Shown one piece after another: positions 21,532 to 34,100 of a stretch of DNA of 64,000 bases. The notes beneath the pieces are model-generated. The model was not told the origin of the DNA, did not search any database, and saw only the letters and a list, made by a program, of their open reading frames with translations. Location of the stretch: the NCBI GenBank assembly GCA_038496445.1, contig JALMLS010000378.1:62001-126000 (forward strand), given 5' to 3'. The DNA comes from Trichosphaerium sp. ATCC 40318. Lineage: Eukaryota > Discosea > Flabellinia > Trichosidae. Every line of letters starts with the position of its first letter. The stretch's first letter is position 1. Made by a program: the position numbers and the translations under genes.

Positions 21532-22940
21532 TCATCTTTCCAGATGAGCGCATTGTCAAGCCAAGGATAGCAAGAGCCATGAAGAGGAAGGAAGTTGTTG
21601 ATTTTGTACCACTCGATGTGGCGCCTCTCGCAGCAATTACAGTTCTACCAGGGTTGGCTGGTGGAAGAGTGTTGGCAAGACATTTACACATACGAAGTCT
21701 ACACAAAAAACAAAACGTAAGTAAAGAGTCGAAAAAGCAAAGTAAAAAACAAACAGTTTGATGTTGATATTCGTACCCGATTCTGGTATCACCACTTCTA
21801 GCATCACAAGTAACTCTATTTCCATTACGTCTTTGTTGTTGGCATCTGGTATCATCATAGTAGCAAAGGCCATCAGTACCCATAGTCGCTCCTTTGGTGC
21901 CACATCCGCTTACATATGGAAGTTTGCAAGGGAAGCTTTGTGGAATGATGAGTTGTTCAATTCTTGTTGGACTGTTAACACGCTCCATATGGACAACATC
22001 ACATTGTAGATTCTCTTCAGCACATCTAGCGGTACAAGATTGACCTCTCTACAAAGAATTGTTTAGTCAATGACTTTCATACTACCAATAAAACAAGAAT
22101 TGTTTTTACCTCGGATTGAAACCATGTTTGACGTGGTTTACTTCTGGTTGATTGAGTGAGTTTGAGCGGTCCCCTGCCACCATTATTTGGCCAATAAAAA
22201 GCGCCAGTATTAGCGTCACCTTGTTTAATCAAACAATGAAACGTTACTGGTCCTGTTCCTCTTGGTGGAGCCTTCCACTTCCATGTTGACTTAAGAGGCT
22301 TGAGTTCAGCGCTGTTATGTGTGATACTTTGGCGACATGAGTGTGAATTAGGCCAAGGTAATTGAAAAAAAGCTACAAGACAAGTCAACAGGTGAAACTA
22401 CGAAAAGCAAAGAAAACAAAGGCAGAAAAATTCGCCATGAAAAAAAAAGAAAAAGAACTTTTGCGTAGTTTGGAAAACATTTATATTTAGAAATGATTGG
22501 TTTTTTCCAGGTTTGTATACAACGTACGGTTCTTTTCATCTGGTAGAAGCCATTCTCCAACTCTGTTTCCATTATTGTCTTGGGCATAGATGAGAATACC
22601 GCGGTATTTGAAATCATAGTTGTTAACACGAATGCTAATGTCCATCACTGTTTCTGGAATGTATTGGGACTCTTGAGCGTCTTCTGCACCAGCCCAAGTA
22701 CTGTAGGCGTTGTGTCGAACGACCTTAGTTGCCCATGACATACGAGGTTCTGGTCTTTTTCTACAGGTTAGTCTGTCGACTACACCGTTTCCGAATACTC
22801 TGTAATCAGCAGGAGGACATCCCCAGTCAGGAGAAGCAGCATCACAGTTTGGTACAGACGCTGTAGGTCTTGAAGCACCATATACGGACGCAATAAGAGC
22901 AATCAAACAAAGCGAGGCCAAGATAGAGGCACCACGCATT
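21532..22940 (-). CDS. Reeler-domain secreted or membrane protein
   Basis: Start MRGASILASLCLIALIASVY is a signal peptide; longer in-frame starts (23026) add a basic segment and are less likely. Exon 1 contains the first half of a Reeler domain: NNYDFKYRGILIYAQDNNGN, RVGEWLLPDEKN. A GTACGT intron of about 150 bp follows, then the second half: SHSCRQSITHNSAELKPLKS, WKWKAPPRGTGPVTFHCLIK, with the typical W-x-A-P-x-G-T-G-V-x-F signature. After another intron comes a Cys-rich region (SCTARCAEENLQC...CYYDDTRCQQQ) and, after a 78-nt intron, a hydrophobic stretch SFLFMALAILGLT like a GPI signal or a membrane helix. No stop codon separates this from the next gene's start; I set the border at that Met. 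Reeler domains occur in extracellular defence and matrix proteins. Confidence 0.65.
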
Positions 22941-24408
22941 GCTACAGATAAGATTAAAAACGTAACAAAAAAACGTTTCGTTCCCACGTGATTTTTGAAA
23001 AAAAGAAAACGATTTTGGTTCGACATGTGTAGATGATAAGAAAACGATAAATGATGGAGAAGTGCGTACTTGTAAGACTTGTTGCCACTGTTGTATTTGT
23101 TTAGGAAAACTGAAGATATTTATGTGATTTCTTAGCAAACGAGGTGTGAATTAATAATGCGATACCTAGAGAACTTGCGTTCGGTGCTGCTAGCTGCGAT
23201 GCTGTCGTTTTATTTCCTCAGATCACAACTAACACCTTTTCGCTTGTATTTATACATAACGGGAGTAGCGACGAACCGCTAGTAATAGGAAACGCGCAAG
23301 TTGTAGGCAAGTGTACTTTATACATCTACCGGGATAAGTTTTTTCCTGCGTCAAGAACAGAATGCGTTATATGACGGGGGTTTTTGCGGTTTTGTTCCCT
23401 TTAAAGAGCCCTCACAGCATACTCTAATACCGCAATAAAGAAACTCCACACAGCGCTCAATTAGGTCTCGCTGTATTCATCACTAGCGCTCGTTTTTGGC
23501 AACCAGAGCTCAACTTTAATAAACTAGTTAACACGTGCGCTTACCAGTAAAGCAATTTTTATTGTATTTTCTTGTAAAGCAACACAAAACTTGTTAAAGA
23601 TTGACACTACCTTTCTGCGCCTATTCTGTCTTTCCGACTTCCAATACTGGTAAAACTCAAACTACCGCGTTCTTTAGAACATTTCACATGTCATCATCAA
23701 AACCTGGTGATTTTTCCGCGTGAGCGCTGTACAGCAACTTCAGAGACATCAAATTACAGTTCTCCATCCTTAGTACAAAGAAGGCGTTTTGGAATATTAG
23801 GTAGTTTCGTAATATTATTTTCAGCACAAGAAGAATGCGAGGTGTTGGTTATTGTAATGAATCTTTGCTTTCACAATGTATTGCTAGTTGAATAGAGCCT
23901 TGCTCGTAAATCTATTCGGAGTAAAGGTAGATCACAATGAACACTTACAGCGGAAGTAGATAAAGCGTAAAGCGACTTCTCTGCGAGTTAAAACGCTATT
24001 ATTTCCCTTTTACTGCAAGAATCTGGATGAAAAATGTCGGTTGAAATATCACATGATTTTAAAGAAATATTGTTGTTTTACGCCTTTTTTTTTTTGGCGC
24101 TAGCAGTAGTTATCAATTGCTTCAGTTGTATTGTTACTGTAACGCAAACGAATCACTCGTGGCTTACGTAGAACGACGAGTTATCCTAAATTGTCAAAAG
24201 TCTGAAAAATGTAAAAGTGATATTGAACTGTTCTCCACAAAGGGAGACAACTGGGTTATGGCGCTCACTAGCCGATAGGCTCTTCCCCCTCCCAAACCTC
24301 TCCTAAAAGGGGGGCTTTCTAAATAGTTCCTATGGCATAATATAGGATAATTAGTGTGCCGAATTGTTGAACTACAAGTCTTATGTCAAATTACTAGTGC
24401 GTTTTTTA
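22941..24408. other. Long intergenic region
   Basis: About 1.47 kb without a supportable gene. It should include the Reeler gene promoter (CCCACGTGAT near 22984) and the 3' end of the CDP-DAG synthase gene. Near 24283-24322 a C-run and G-run (CCCCCT ... AGGGGG) could pair as a small hairpin, unusual in this AT-rich DNA. Confidence 0.35.
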
Positions 24409-26595
24409 TTAATGAGAAACGTTTGCAATGTACGTTTGAAACGCATTGTACAATGCCTTTTGCTCTGTAGGTGGCATACTCTTGATCTTCATCATTAAAC
24501 CAGCGATAGTTATTGGTACAGTCTTGATAAATGATCTGTAGTATACAAACGCAAACATTGCCATAAGTGCTTGACAATCAAGACGATCAGTGACACCACC
24601 ATGTCCAGGTAATGAATCACCAAAATCCTAGATATTAATGTCAATAATCATCAAGCAAGTACGAGTTGTTGTTATCAACAAAAGACGTGTGGAAAGCGAC
24701 ATACCTTAATTTTTAAGGCACGTTTAAGTCCTGAGCCAAAGAAGCCACCGAATGGAGCTACAAGAGAAGCGAATGTTGATAGAACCAATGAGTGGAGTTG
24801 AATAGGTAGTAGCGTGATTGTTGGGCTTGTGTAACCAAACTACAAAAAAAAAAAAGTGAGCAAAGCGAGAACAAACAATAAAAAAATTATCGTTCGTCGT
24901 TTACCATCAAGAACAGTGTTCGTAAAGTTGCTGGAATCTCATATGCATAAGGAGCCATTGCAAAAGGAATATCACATTGGGAAGGATAAACATCAACGCT
25001 CTAGAGAAAGAAGACAATGAGATAAGGAAATGTCAAACAGGTCAAGAAAATAATAAGAAAAATAGCTAAATTAAAACAAAATTAACGTACAATTTTAGGA
25101 CAATACATGGCAGGGAACTGAGCCAAAAAATAAGAGAACTTAAAGAAAGGTAAGCCAAGGATGCCTAAAACAAAGACGATCGTACAAAAAATCCAAAAAC
25201 GAGTGTGCTGACGAAAGCGCCAACAAAACCTTCCCAAGTCTTATTTGGACTGAGAGCGATCAAAGGAGCCTTGATGAATTTTTTACCAAAGAAGAATCCC
25301 CAGATGTATGCCCATGTGTCATTACAAGCAATCAACATTGCTGGTAGCAAGAACCATATGACACCTAAAAAACAATATTAATTACCGCAGATAACACGTC
25401 GATATGGCGGAATGTCGCTCCAAATTTTGTTTTTGTTTAGCTGAAGAGGATCGTTCACTGAACGTTTTTCAGTATCCACGTACCTTCAAAGATTTGATAG
25501 AGCATTGGAGCTGTTTGTATAACTGCAACAAACATGATAATATGAGCATAAGCCCACTGCATGAATTGGTATTTGTAAGAACCACTAAACAAAAGAAATT
25601 AGATCATTTCAAAAAAAAAATAAAAATAAAACAAAAATCTTTTTGAACATTCTGTTCTCAAAGAATACGTACGCGCGAAGAGTGCATACAAATGTTACGA
25701 AACCAGCAATATACATGCCAAAGGCAACAAATTGGTGATGATGGGCAATGAGAGATAGAATAGGATGCTCAGAGTTGAACAGTTCTGGAAATCGGTTCAT
25801 TATAAGTCTACCGTAGACATAAAAGCAGCATGTCCCGAACCACCACCTAACCAACGGCGTCAGAGATAGTGAAAATACGCAAAACTGCAATAAACGGATT
25901 TTTTGAAATGAAAATAGAAATTTTCGTGAGTTGAATTAAAAGCACTGCAGGACGCTCGGATGTGATGAATGTGTACTGAAAAGTACCAAGTAATGCGTGT
26001 AGTTTTTTAAAAAAGGTTTTCAGGAGGTTTGGCCGATATTTAAAACTAGAATACGATAAATGCGCCGGGTTGGTGTTTTCGCATTAAACAGCGTTTTAAA
26101 AAGTGTTTTAGGGCATTTTAAGCCAAGTTAAAATAATGATTGGGGCAAAAGTGTCGTTAAAACGAGAGTAGCCTGCAAACAATCTACAGGGTTGGTGTGA
26201 CGAGACGTACCAAGTAAGGTAGTAAAAGATGGCCTCCCTAGGTACTTTTGTTTTAATCATCCTCCTATTGAGTAGAATGATTTCTCTACGTGCGTTGTGA
26301 GTTTATACGTGTTAACGAGTAGTTGTTACCTGTAAACCATAGTTTGAAGTACTAAAGCAGTACAAACAAGCGCCCAATGTCCTAGGTATAATATACCACC
26401 TAAAACAACGACCATAGCCAATGAACTGCATAAAATTAGTAAGCTTGGTACAATCACCATAAAAACGTACCTCCAGAATCTAATCCACCATTTGTTCCAT
26501 TTTAAGTCCAAATGATCTTTGCCTGTTGGGATAGGCTTAGTAACAGGTGTTTGATCACTACCGTCGGACTGTTTACGTCGTTGTTTCATCATCAT
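24409..26595 (-). CDS. CDP-diacylglycerol synthase (phosphatidate cytidylyltransferase)
   Basis: Makes CDP-diacylglycerol from CTP and phosphatidic acid for phosphatidylinositol and cardiolipin synthesis, in the ER membrane. I start at [17 protein letters not shown], giving a short basic N-terminus before the first membrane helix. About nine exons. Key segments in order: [10 protein letters not shown], several transmembrane helices, [20 protein letters not shown] and [13 protein letters not shown], then [20 protein letters not shown] followed by [13 protein letters not shown], which together form the family signature (S-x-x-K-R-x4-K-D-F, then G-H-G-G-x2-D-R-x-D). It ends [22 protein letters not shown]. 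All signature residues are present, so it should be active. Confidence 0.93.
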
Positions 26596-27220
26596 TTGAT
26601 TTGTAACGAATTGAAACTTAAAACACTTAAGCCACACGCCAAAAAGAAGCAACGTGGTTAATAGTCCACGTTGACACGTTATATAATTCACAAATACTTG
26701 ACGAAAAGAACAAGGCTTCCAAGATGGCCTACAAGGAGATTTGGTTGCAAAACATTTTGTTGGTCAAAAACTACTTGTCACAAAGAATTAAATAGCTACA
26801 ACGAGCATTTACCACGTAGCTCAGGTCGTTGACTTGATGTTTCTGGCCAAAGTCGGTTTTGACAGTCAAGCTACTTCACAGAAGCATAGCGGCGTTTGTA
26901 ACGTTCACAGCTATGTGGTGCACTCGCTAAATGATATTAAGAGTCTTTTCGATAGTTTAAGCCCCAACGCTGCACACAAAGAGGCAGAATTATAATAAGT
27001 CCGCTAAATAACTGTATTTACCTCCAACACGCATGTACTCGTATATATTACGATTACAAGTCATTGTGACCACTTTCGTGCATAATCTCCTCAACATCGT
27101 GTACAATGCCGTAAAATACACGAAGACATTTCTATACGCGCTTATTACGCGCCCGAGTACGTTTCTAGTTGATACAACAAGCCACTCATTTTTTGTGTTG
27201 TAGACGAACGACATGGGCCT
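26596..27220. other. Divergent promoter region
   Basis: Separates the minus-strand CDP-DAG synthase from the plus-strand F-box/MORN gene; no gene was seen. Minus-strand frames here lack family features. Confidence 0.4.
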
Positions 27221-27967
27221 ATGTCCCTCCCACCTGAGATACAGCAGTATATATGTACATACAACCATGAGACATTCACAAAATGGCATCTCATGTGTTT
27301 TGAAGCAGCAACAAAAACTCATTTTGACGAAAAACTAAAAAGAAAAGGACTTTGGATAAAATGGTACAAAAGTGGTATTGTAGCTCAACATTGGAGGCCC
27401 TCAGGACTTTGTAAAGCATGGTATGAGAACCGTCAGATTAAAGCGGTGTGTCACATGAAAAGAGGTAAACGTCACGGGATGTATAAACAATGGTTTAAAA
27501 ATGGAAATCTTCAGTTTCAATGCAATGTCAAACATGGTAAGCATCAAGGTGAACATAAAACATGGCATAAGAATGGTCAATTAAAGGAACACTGTTATGT
27601 GAAGGATCACAAGGTACATGGCGTTCAAAAAAAGTGGCATGATAATGGTAAACTTAAAGTAAAGTGTACTATAAAAGATGAAAAGGCAGAAGGTGAATAT
27701 AAACAATGGTTCATGAATGGCAGATTGCACGTGCATTGTTTCATGAAGAATGGTAAGGAAGATGGTAAGTATAAGAGGTGGCACGCAAGTGGACAGTTGC
27801 TTATAGAATGTACAATGAAAGATGGTGTAGCAGAAGGACCTTATAAAAAGTGGTTCAGAAATGGTCAACTTAATATGAAATGTAACATGATAAACGGGAA
27901 AATACACGGTCCGCATAAGCGCTGGAGTTTTGATGGACAGCTACAATCTGATGATAACGGTACATAA
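27221..27967 (+). CDS. F-box-like protein with eight MORN/YwqK-type repeats
   Basis: Single exon, 248 codons. The start MSLPPEIQQYICTYNHETF is a short F-box-like helix pair (residues 2-40). From residue 42 on, eight repeats of about 24 residues follow with the pattern G-x-Y/H-K-x-W-x-x-N-G-x-L-x-x-x-C-x-x-K (for example MYKQWFKNGNLQFQCNVKHG, EYKQWFMNGRLHVHCFMKNG). They fill the protein to its end, consistent with a long antiparallel beta ribbon. It is a longer version of the gene at 2135-2671, with the same fusion of F-box and repeats. The likely role is as an SCF adaptor, with the repeat ribbon as a binding surface. The coding strand is A-rich and without introns, unlike the housekeeping neighbours. 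Confidence 0.75.
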   Translation: MSLPPEIQQYICTYNHETFTKWHLMCFEAATKTHFDEKLKRKGLWIKWYKSGIVAQHWRPSGLCKAWYENRQIKAVCHMKRGKRHGMYKQWFKNGNLQFQCNVKHGKHQGEHKTWHKNGQLKEHCYVKDHKVHGVQKKWHDNGKLKVKCTIKDEKAEGEYKQWFMNGRLHVHCFMKNGKEDGKYKRWHASGQLLIECTMKDGVAEGPYKKWFRNGQLNMKCNMINGKIHGPHKRWSFDGQLQSDDNGT

Positions 27968-28137
27968 AAAGACGACATTGTACAAAAACCAAAAAAAACT
28001 GTAAACAGAAAGAAATAAAAGACCTAAACAAACATTGGTTCAACTTTTTTTGCTCACCAACTGAATCACAAAAAGTCTTTGTTTTTTTTCAATGTAATTT
28101 TATATTTTCTATTATACATGTTTTTATTACGAAGACC

Positions 28138-31100
28138 TTACAAAGAGTATTTCAATAACCATTCACAAGTTTCAGCCAAAAGTGCAAACTCATGTTTCTT
28201 TGCGATTGTAGCAAAAATCTCAATCCTTTAAAAAAAAAACAGTCAGCAAAAAAAAACGTGTCACGTGTATCAATTGAGAAATTTTTTTGACATACCTCCT
28301 CTTTACAACGTCAGCATCTAGTTTAGTCTTGAATTTTCCAGCACACTCAGTACATAATCCAGCCATGTGCTCTACTTTGATGCCTTTGCATTTTTTACAA
28401 ACCAAATCCTGCATTTGATATGTACGGAGCTGTCTGTGTACAATTTGTATCAACCTCTGCTCGGCTACAGCTTTATCATAACTATGACCGCAATTTCCAC
28501 ATTTCCATTCAACCTGAGACAATAAATAAGCAACAGCACAAAGTAAACAAGGTTTCAACATAATTTTTTGTTCCTTCTATAAAATACCGAACTAAAAAAA
28601 AAGTAAAACGTACGGCAGTAAGACCCTTGTCGGCCAGGAGATCTAGATTCTTACTGTGCGTGCAATAGGAACAAAATACATTACGAAGAATAAAGGTATC
28701 ATCATTATCGTTATACTGAGCCTCTGGAGAGAAGGCGCCAACACCGATTAATTGAAGCAAATTCTAATGCAAAGTCAGTTTTCGATAAAAAAGAAATTGA
28801 AGCATACCCTCTTCAGTCTATCAATACCAGATTTCAGCGATGTTTTCAGTTGCAATAGGTGGCACACTAGATTTATGAACTGCAATACAGACGTTTTATC
28901 ATCTTCATCAGACATACTTAAAACAATCGTGTCAGCCAAAGAAAAAAAAACTGATAAAAAATAAGATTGCGCACGTTGACTCAAGTTGCCGTTGAACATC
29001 TTGGGTTGTAGGAAGTAAACGATGTGTAAAGTGCTCTACTAAGGCATCTTCATCCTCTTCCTCTTCATCTTGCTCAGTAATCATGTTATGCTTAGTATCA
29101 CCAGCAGAAAGATTTGCTTTATGTTTCTTATTATTTTCTTGCAACATACGCGCTTGTTGAAGCTCAGTAGGTGCATCAGCACGTCTAAGGTATAACTGCG
29201 TAACAAAGTCATATATCGTCACAGAAAAGTGGCGAATAATAGCAGCAGGCAATGTCTGTATGAGGCTCCACTGACCAACGACTCTACTGACTAAAGAAAA
29301 TTTTTAGAGAATCGTCTATTGAACAAACAAAAAAACCAAAGACTTACCAATCTCATTCTTATCTGTCATCCTCTCATCTTCACTACAAGGAATACCAACA
29401 AAATTTGTTCTATCCTTGAACAATAGAGTATCCCAATACTTCTTAGCAACAAGATCCACATACTGGAAGAGATTCTCGCTTTTGACTGTGTTTACCAAAA
29501 AGTCAAAGTAAGCTTTAGCTTCTTCCAAAGATGTCTTTGTAGTCCCAATGATTACCTAGGAAATGAATCAATAATCAAGTCTTCAACACTTTAATGACTG
29601 CTAACGTACCTTATTAAAATCGGCATACAAGATCTTGGCACCCAGACGCTTCAAATGAGCGATCAAACGTAGGAACACTTTTTTAATGAGTTTATGGATC
29701 ATTGAGTGGAATGCTGGGTCATAAAGACCAGATGTTGGTGAAGAAACCCAGTATAAGTAGTTTCTGACCATGGTATCAGCATAAACATTGTAATCTGTAC
29801 CAGGAGTATGATACACATCATGAGCCCTTTAAAGACAGTCAGAAATCAAGAAAAACACGTGGTAAGAGGAAAAAGGTACCATCTTGTCACGAGTGTTTTG
29901 AGAGCTCTGAATGCTGGTGCACAAGCCAAGAACTCGTCTCTTGGACCACGATCTGATGAATTATGCGCATGTGACTTTTGGTCATCAAGTGTGAGCTTCT
30001 CTTGGACCATTTGCATAATATCTTTCGCGGAGTCGAACATTTGAGCAGCTAATAAAAAATATGAGTCTTCAAAGACGCAAAGTCAAAAAAAAAAATACTT
30101 ACTGCCAAGATCGCGAATATGTGATGCTTCTAGGATAGTATTTACAGCTAAACCATTGATATCAATCTCAATAGATACAGTCTCACAACAAGCAGAGTTG
30201 ACAAGCTCATACTTTTCGAAGTCATCGACTTAAAGACATGTTAGTAACTTAAAGAAAAAAGACGGGGTAAAAAAAAAACATACTGTAAATATCATCGTTT
30301 TGCTCGCTACCGCCGAGATCTGGTTTATCTGTAGGCGAGTACCAAAGTACAATCTCACGTTGCTTCAGTTCACGTGCGAATTCGATATCACATAGAAGAC
30401 GGAGGTAATCAGGAGGGAAGTTTCCGATAGGTACACGAGCATATCGAGCTAATTCAATGGAGGTGTCATACCACTTTTCAATGGACCTAAAAAAAAAATG
30501 AACAAAAATTCCATGTAGGTTTTTGTTTTGAGATTACTACGTACAGTGCACGTTTAACAAACAAAGCAGCGCTGAATTCGAACCACTTGAATGTAGGATA
30601 AAGATTATCCTTCTCATTGCTGGCCATGGTGATAACAGGTACTTCCTGCAAAGTTGTGATATCTCTCATCATTGTAAATTTATCATTCTTTGATTGAAGG
30701 AGCTTCAACATTGTCAGCAAGTGGACATCAAAACAGTTCTACGTACGAATATTAGAGGTCCTTTGATGCCACTCTTGAGGTTGCTTAATACAGTATTGGC
30801 ATGACTAGTAGCAGCACGAAGAGTAGCAAGACGCATGGTTGAAACATCCAAAGTGTCAATATCTTTGACATTTTCTAGCGCTTTCGAGATGTTACCCATC
30901 TGCTCCTGAGCATGAGGTGTTGCGTAAATCACATGACAAGAACCATCATGTGGAGCATATATTCCGAAGGTAGCTCTAGTGTCTTTTTGACTGTGATAGA
31001 CGTATATGAACCTAAAACGCAAAAAGTTAGCAAGATGTACAAAAAAAAAAGCCTTAAAATGCATACCTTGGCCTGACCGTTAGGTAATCACTTATGGACG

Positions 31101-34100
31101 AATGAGCAGAACTAAATTGATCTAGACGCCAAGGAGAATCAATTGGATGCTCTTGATGAGCTTGCTTAACACTGCACATGCATCCCAAAGACATCATTGC
31201 GCGGAACTCTATTGGCATTTGTGTTCCATAGAATCCTTCAACATCAGGCGAGGATCGTTGCATATCCAATGTATTTTGTTGTGCCTTGTAAAGAGCTTCT
31301 GGTAAACGAACCTCATATAGATTTTGTCTATGACGGTTTCTTGGAAGCTTGTGAGAAACACTTTCCTAAAAAAGACGGTCAACCACATTCTTAAGAAAAA
31401 AGAAGGAAAAAAAATAACGACTCAAAACAACTCATCACGTACGATGCCCATGTGTAGTTTCTCGCCACCAGGAGTGAAGACATCTGCTTTCATATTTTCA
31501 ACTAGATCTTTAGGAACAGAATATGCGTTAAGATGGAATACACGATCAACACTCAACGAAACAGAAGTCATTTGATTTTCATCTGTAACAAACCATACTT
31601 TTAAGAATCCTACAAGAAAAAAAACAGATCAGCACCAAAAAAACCAGTCTTCATCTCAACTTTGTCTTCACGTACCTTGTGAGTCTCGCTCTCTAGGTTC
31701 AATTTGGATAATATGCCAAGGTTGTTGCGTAAGAGACATTGTCTGTTCTCTAAAGTAAGTCTGAAGCGCAGTATCATTACGTCTAGCTTTGGAACCTAAA
31801 CATATTTTTTAGTATTTTTTTTTTTACCAATTACCAGACAACGTACCATATTTCGTGCGTCTCAACTTCTTTTTATGACGCTGTAACTTCCATTTCTTTT
31901 TCATCCAAGCCAAGTATGCTCGAGGTTCGGTTTCCTCATTTGGAGCAGGACCAATATCCATGTCAATCATTTCTTCATCTTCATCTCCGTCACGTTTCCT
32001 AAAGCGAAAAAAGTAAGCATCCAACGTTAACTTGTATGAAAAAAAACAACTCTACTAGGGTCAATCATACCTCTTTTGACCTCTTGAGTTTCCTTTGGAT
32101 TTATATTTTGTGACAGAAGCAACAGCAGGTCGAGATCTCTTACCAACAAGAGTGTCGCCAATATTTTCTGAAAAAAAAAGTAAGTTTTTTGAGGTACAGC
32201 AAAAGGGCTTCAAAATCAAGTACCCATGTCCGCCAATGCTTCGCGAGAAATGGTCTGAAAACCAAGAGTAGTCTGCTTGCCGCTAAATAAATATATCAGA
32301 CGTTGTGATTATTATAAGGTATTTAGGGAAATAGACTAAAAAAAACAGTAAATAAAAATTAGGTGTACCGATTGGCCAATTTCTTACGAAGCCAGTCTGG
32401 TGGTGCTACACGTGGTAGAGGGCTTTCTTTTAACCCTTGCAATAGAGCAGGTATAACAACAATTTTCTGTATAACAGAAACAAGACGAGTACGGTAGTAG
32501 TCCCAATCCAAAATATCTCTAAAAGACAGAAACTTAGTACTAAAAAAATAAATAATTTCGCACCTCAGGTTGGCACCAGCCTTAGCCTTTGATACCCAAC
32601 GTGCTAACCATTTCGCACGCACTGCAGGATCTTGTCTCTTATTGAATAATACAACTGGAATTGCACGTTGTGTGACTTGAACACTTGTAGGCTCTTTTGA
32701 AATGACATACTCACAAACAAGACCTTTAGTAGATCCAGAGTCTTTTGTCATCTCAAGTAATCCAGCGTCAAGCATACGAGAAGCAGTAGTGATCCAAGCA
32801 TTCTTTGTTTTACCATACTCCTTAACATCCTTGTTCATCACACGTGACTCGGAGATTAATCGAATCAAACCTTCATCATCAAAGTTTGCACCCTTCGTAT
32901 CAAGAATGTCCAGATAGTACTCGCAAATACGTGCAATGTTGCTGTAAGCGCCTATTGCAAGAGAATTAGTATACCAAAGGTCTAATGGTACAACTGAAGT
33001 TGACACGTACCCTCAAGTCCTTCACCCATTAGTAGAGGTTTCTCGCCCGAAAGATCGCGTTTATCTTCGCTACCGAATAAATCTTCTTGGAATTCCTTAA
33101 TCAATTTGAGCTCTCCTCTTCTCTTCTTTTCGAAACCTTTAAGCTCAGAGAGATGACCAGTCTTATCGAATACAGCATAACGTTTTTTAAGTTTTTTACC
33201 TGTAATAGAGCGTTAAACAAGGCCGCCAAGAAACACAAACAAAAAAAAAAAACAAAAGTGGTTACCTTCTTCGGTGGAACTAGGCAGTAACATGCACTTG
33301 TATGGTCCATCTACTTCAAAGAAGATAGTACAAACCTTACTCTTATCATATAATCCAGTTTCAGGGTTAAGTGTTTGATATTGATCATTGGTAAAGTAAG
33401 CAAACGTTGCTTGATTTAGGATAGCACAAGCAAAGTTAACAGTAGTTTGATTACCAGACTTGCTCGTAAAAGTGAACTTTTCTGGAAATGATGACGGCAA
33501 GGTACACCAAATACCATCAGTATCAAGTTCTAGAGGTTGCCCTATTCTTTCTATAATCTCCCTGGCTCTCTTGATGATCTCAGCACCGCTGTGTGTAACT
33601 AAAACGTCAAACATTAGTGGAGGTTTTTTTGGAAGAAAAAGAAAGTACCAATTGCTGCCATCTCCATAGAGTACCATCTTGCTCCCCTTGCCATTACATA
33701 ACCGTAAAAGGAGTTCAAGATACACTTATGAGCCATTTGAAGTGAATCATACAGTATAGTACGGTCCTTTGCTACACGAACAGCAAGAGCGTCACCTTCC
33801 TCTTTGGCTTTTCTCAATTTTTTGCCCCAAACTTTCACGGAAGTTTTGTGCTCGTAACGTCTGTCACGGAAACTCTTTACACAGTCGACATAGAAAGAGT
33901 TTTCACGCATGCAGACAGTATCAGTACGTTGTAAAGTCTACATAAACATCAGCACAATCGAAACAACAACGACTAAAATCAAAACTTACCTCTTCTTTAT
34001 GTGTCCTATGGTACACCTGCTTAGAGTATGCTTTTAGCTCTGTCTTTAGTATATCGTTTTGTTGCTCAACAGGTAATTGATAATAATTAACAGTTATAGG

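Noticed and set aside
27581-27916. Minus-strand hydrophobic frame opposite the F-box/MORN gene
   Set aside because: Antisense of an A-rich repeat gene. Repeating Phe/Leu/Ile reflects the Lys/Asn codons of the true strand.
2135-27967. Insertion of giant-virus DNA, suggested by MORN and LRR F-box genes
   Set aside because: No capsid, packaging ATPase, viral polymerase or other hallmark gene. Neighbours are intron-rich cellular genes, and these families are also common in protists.
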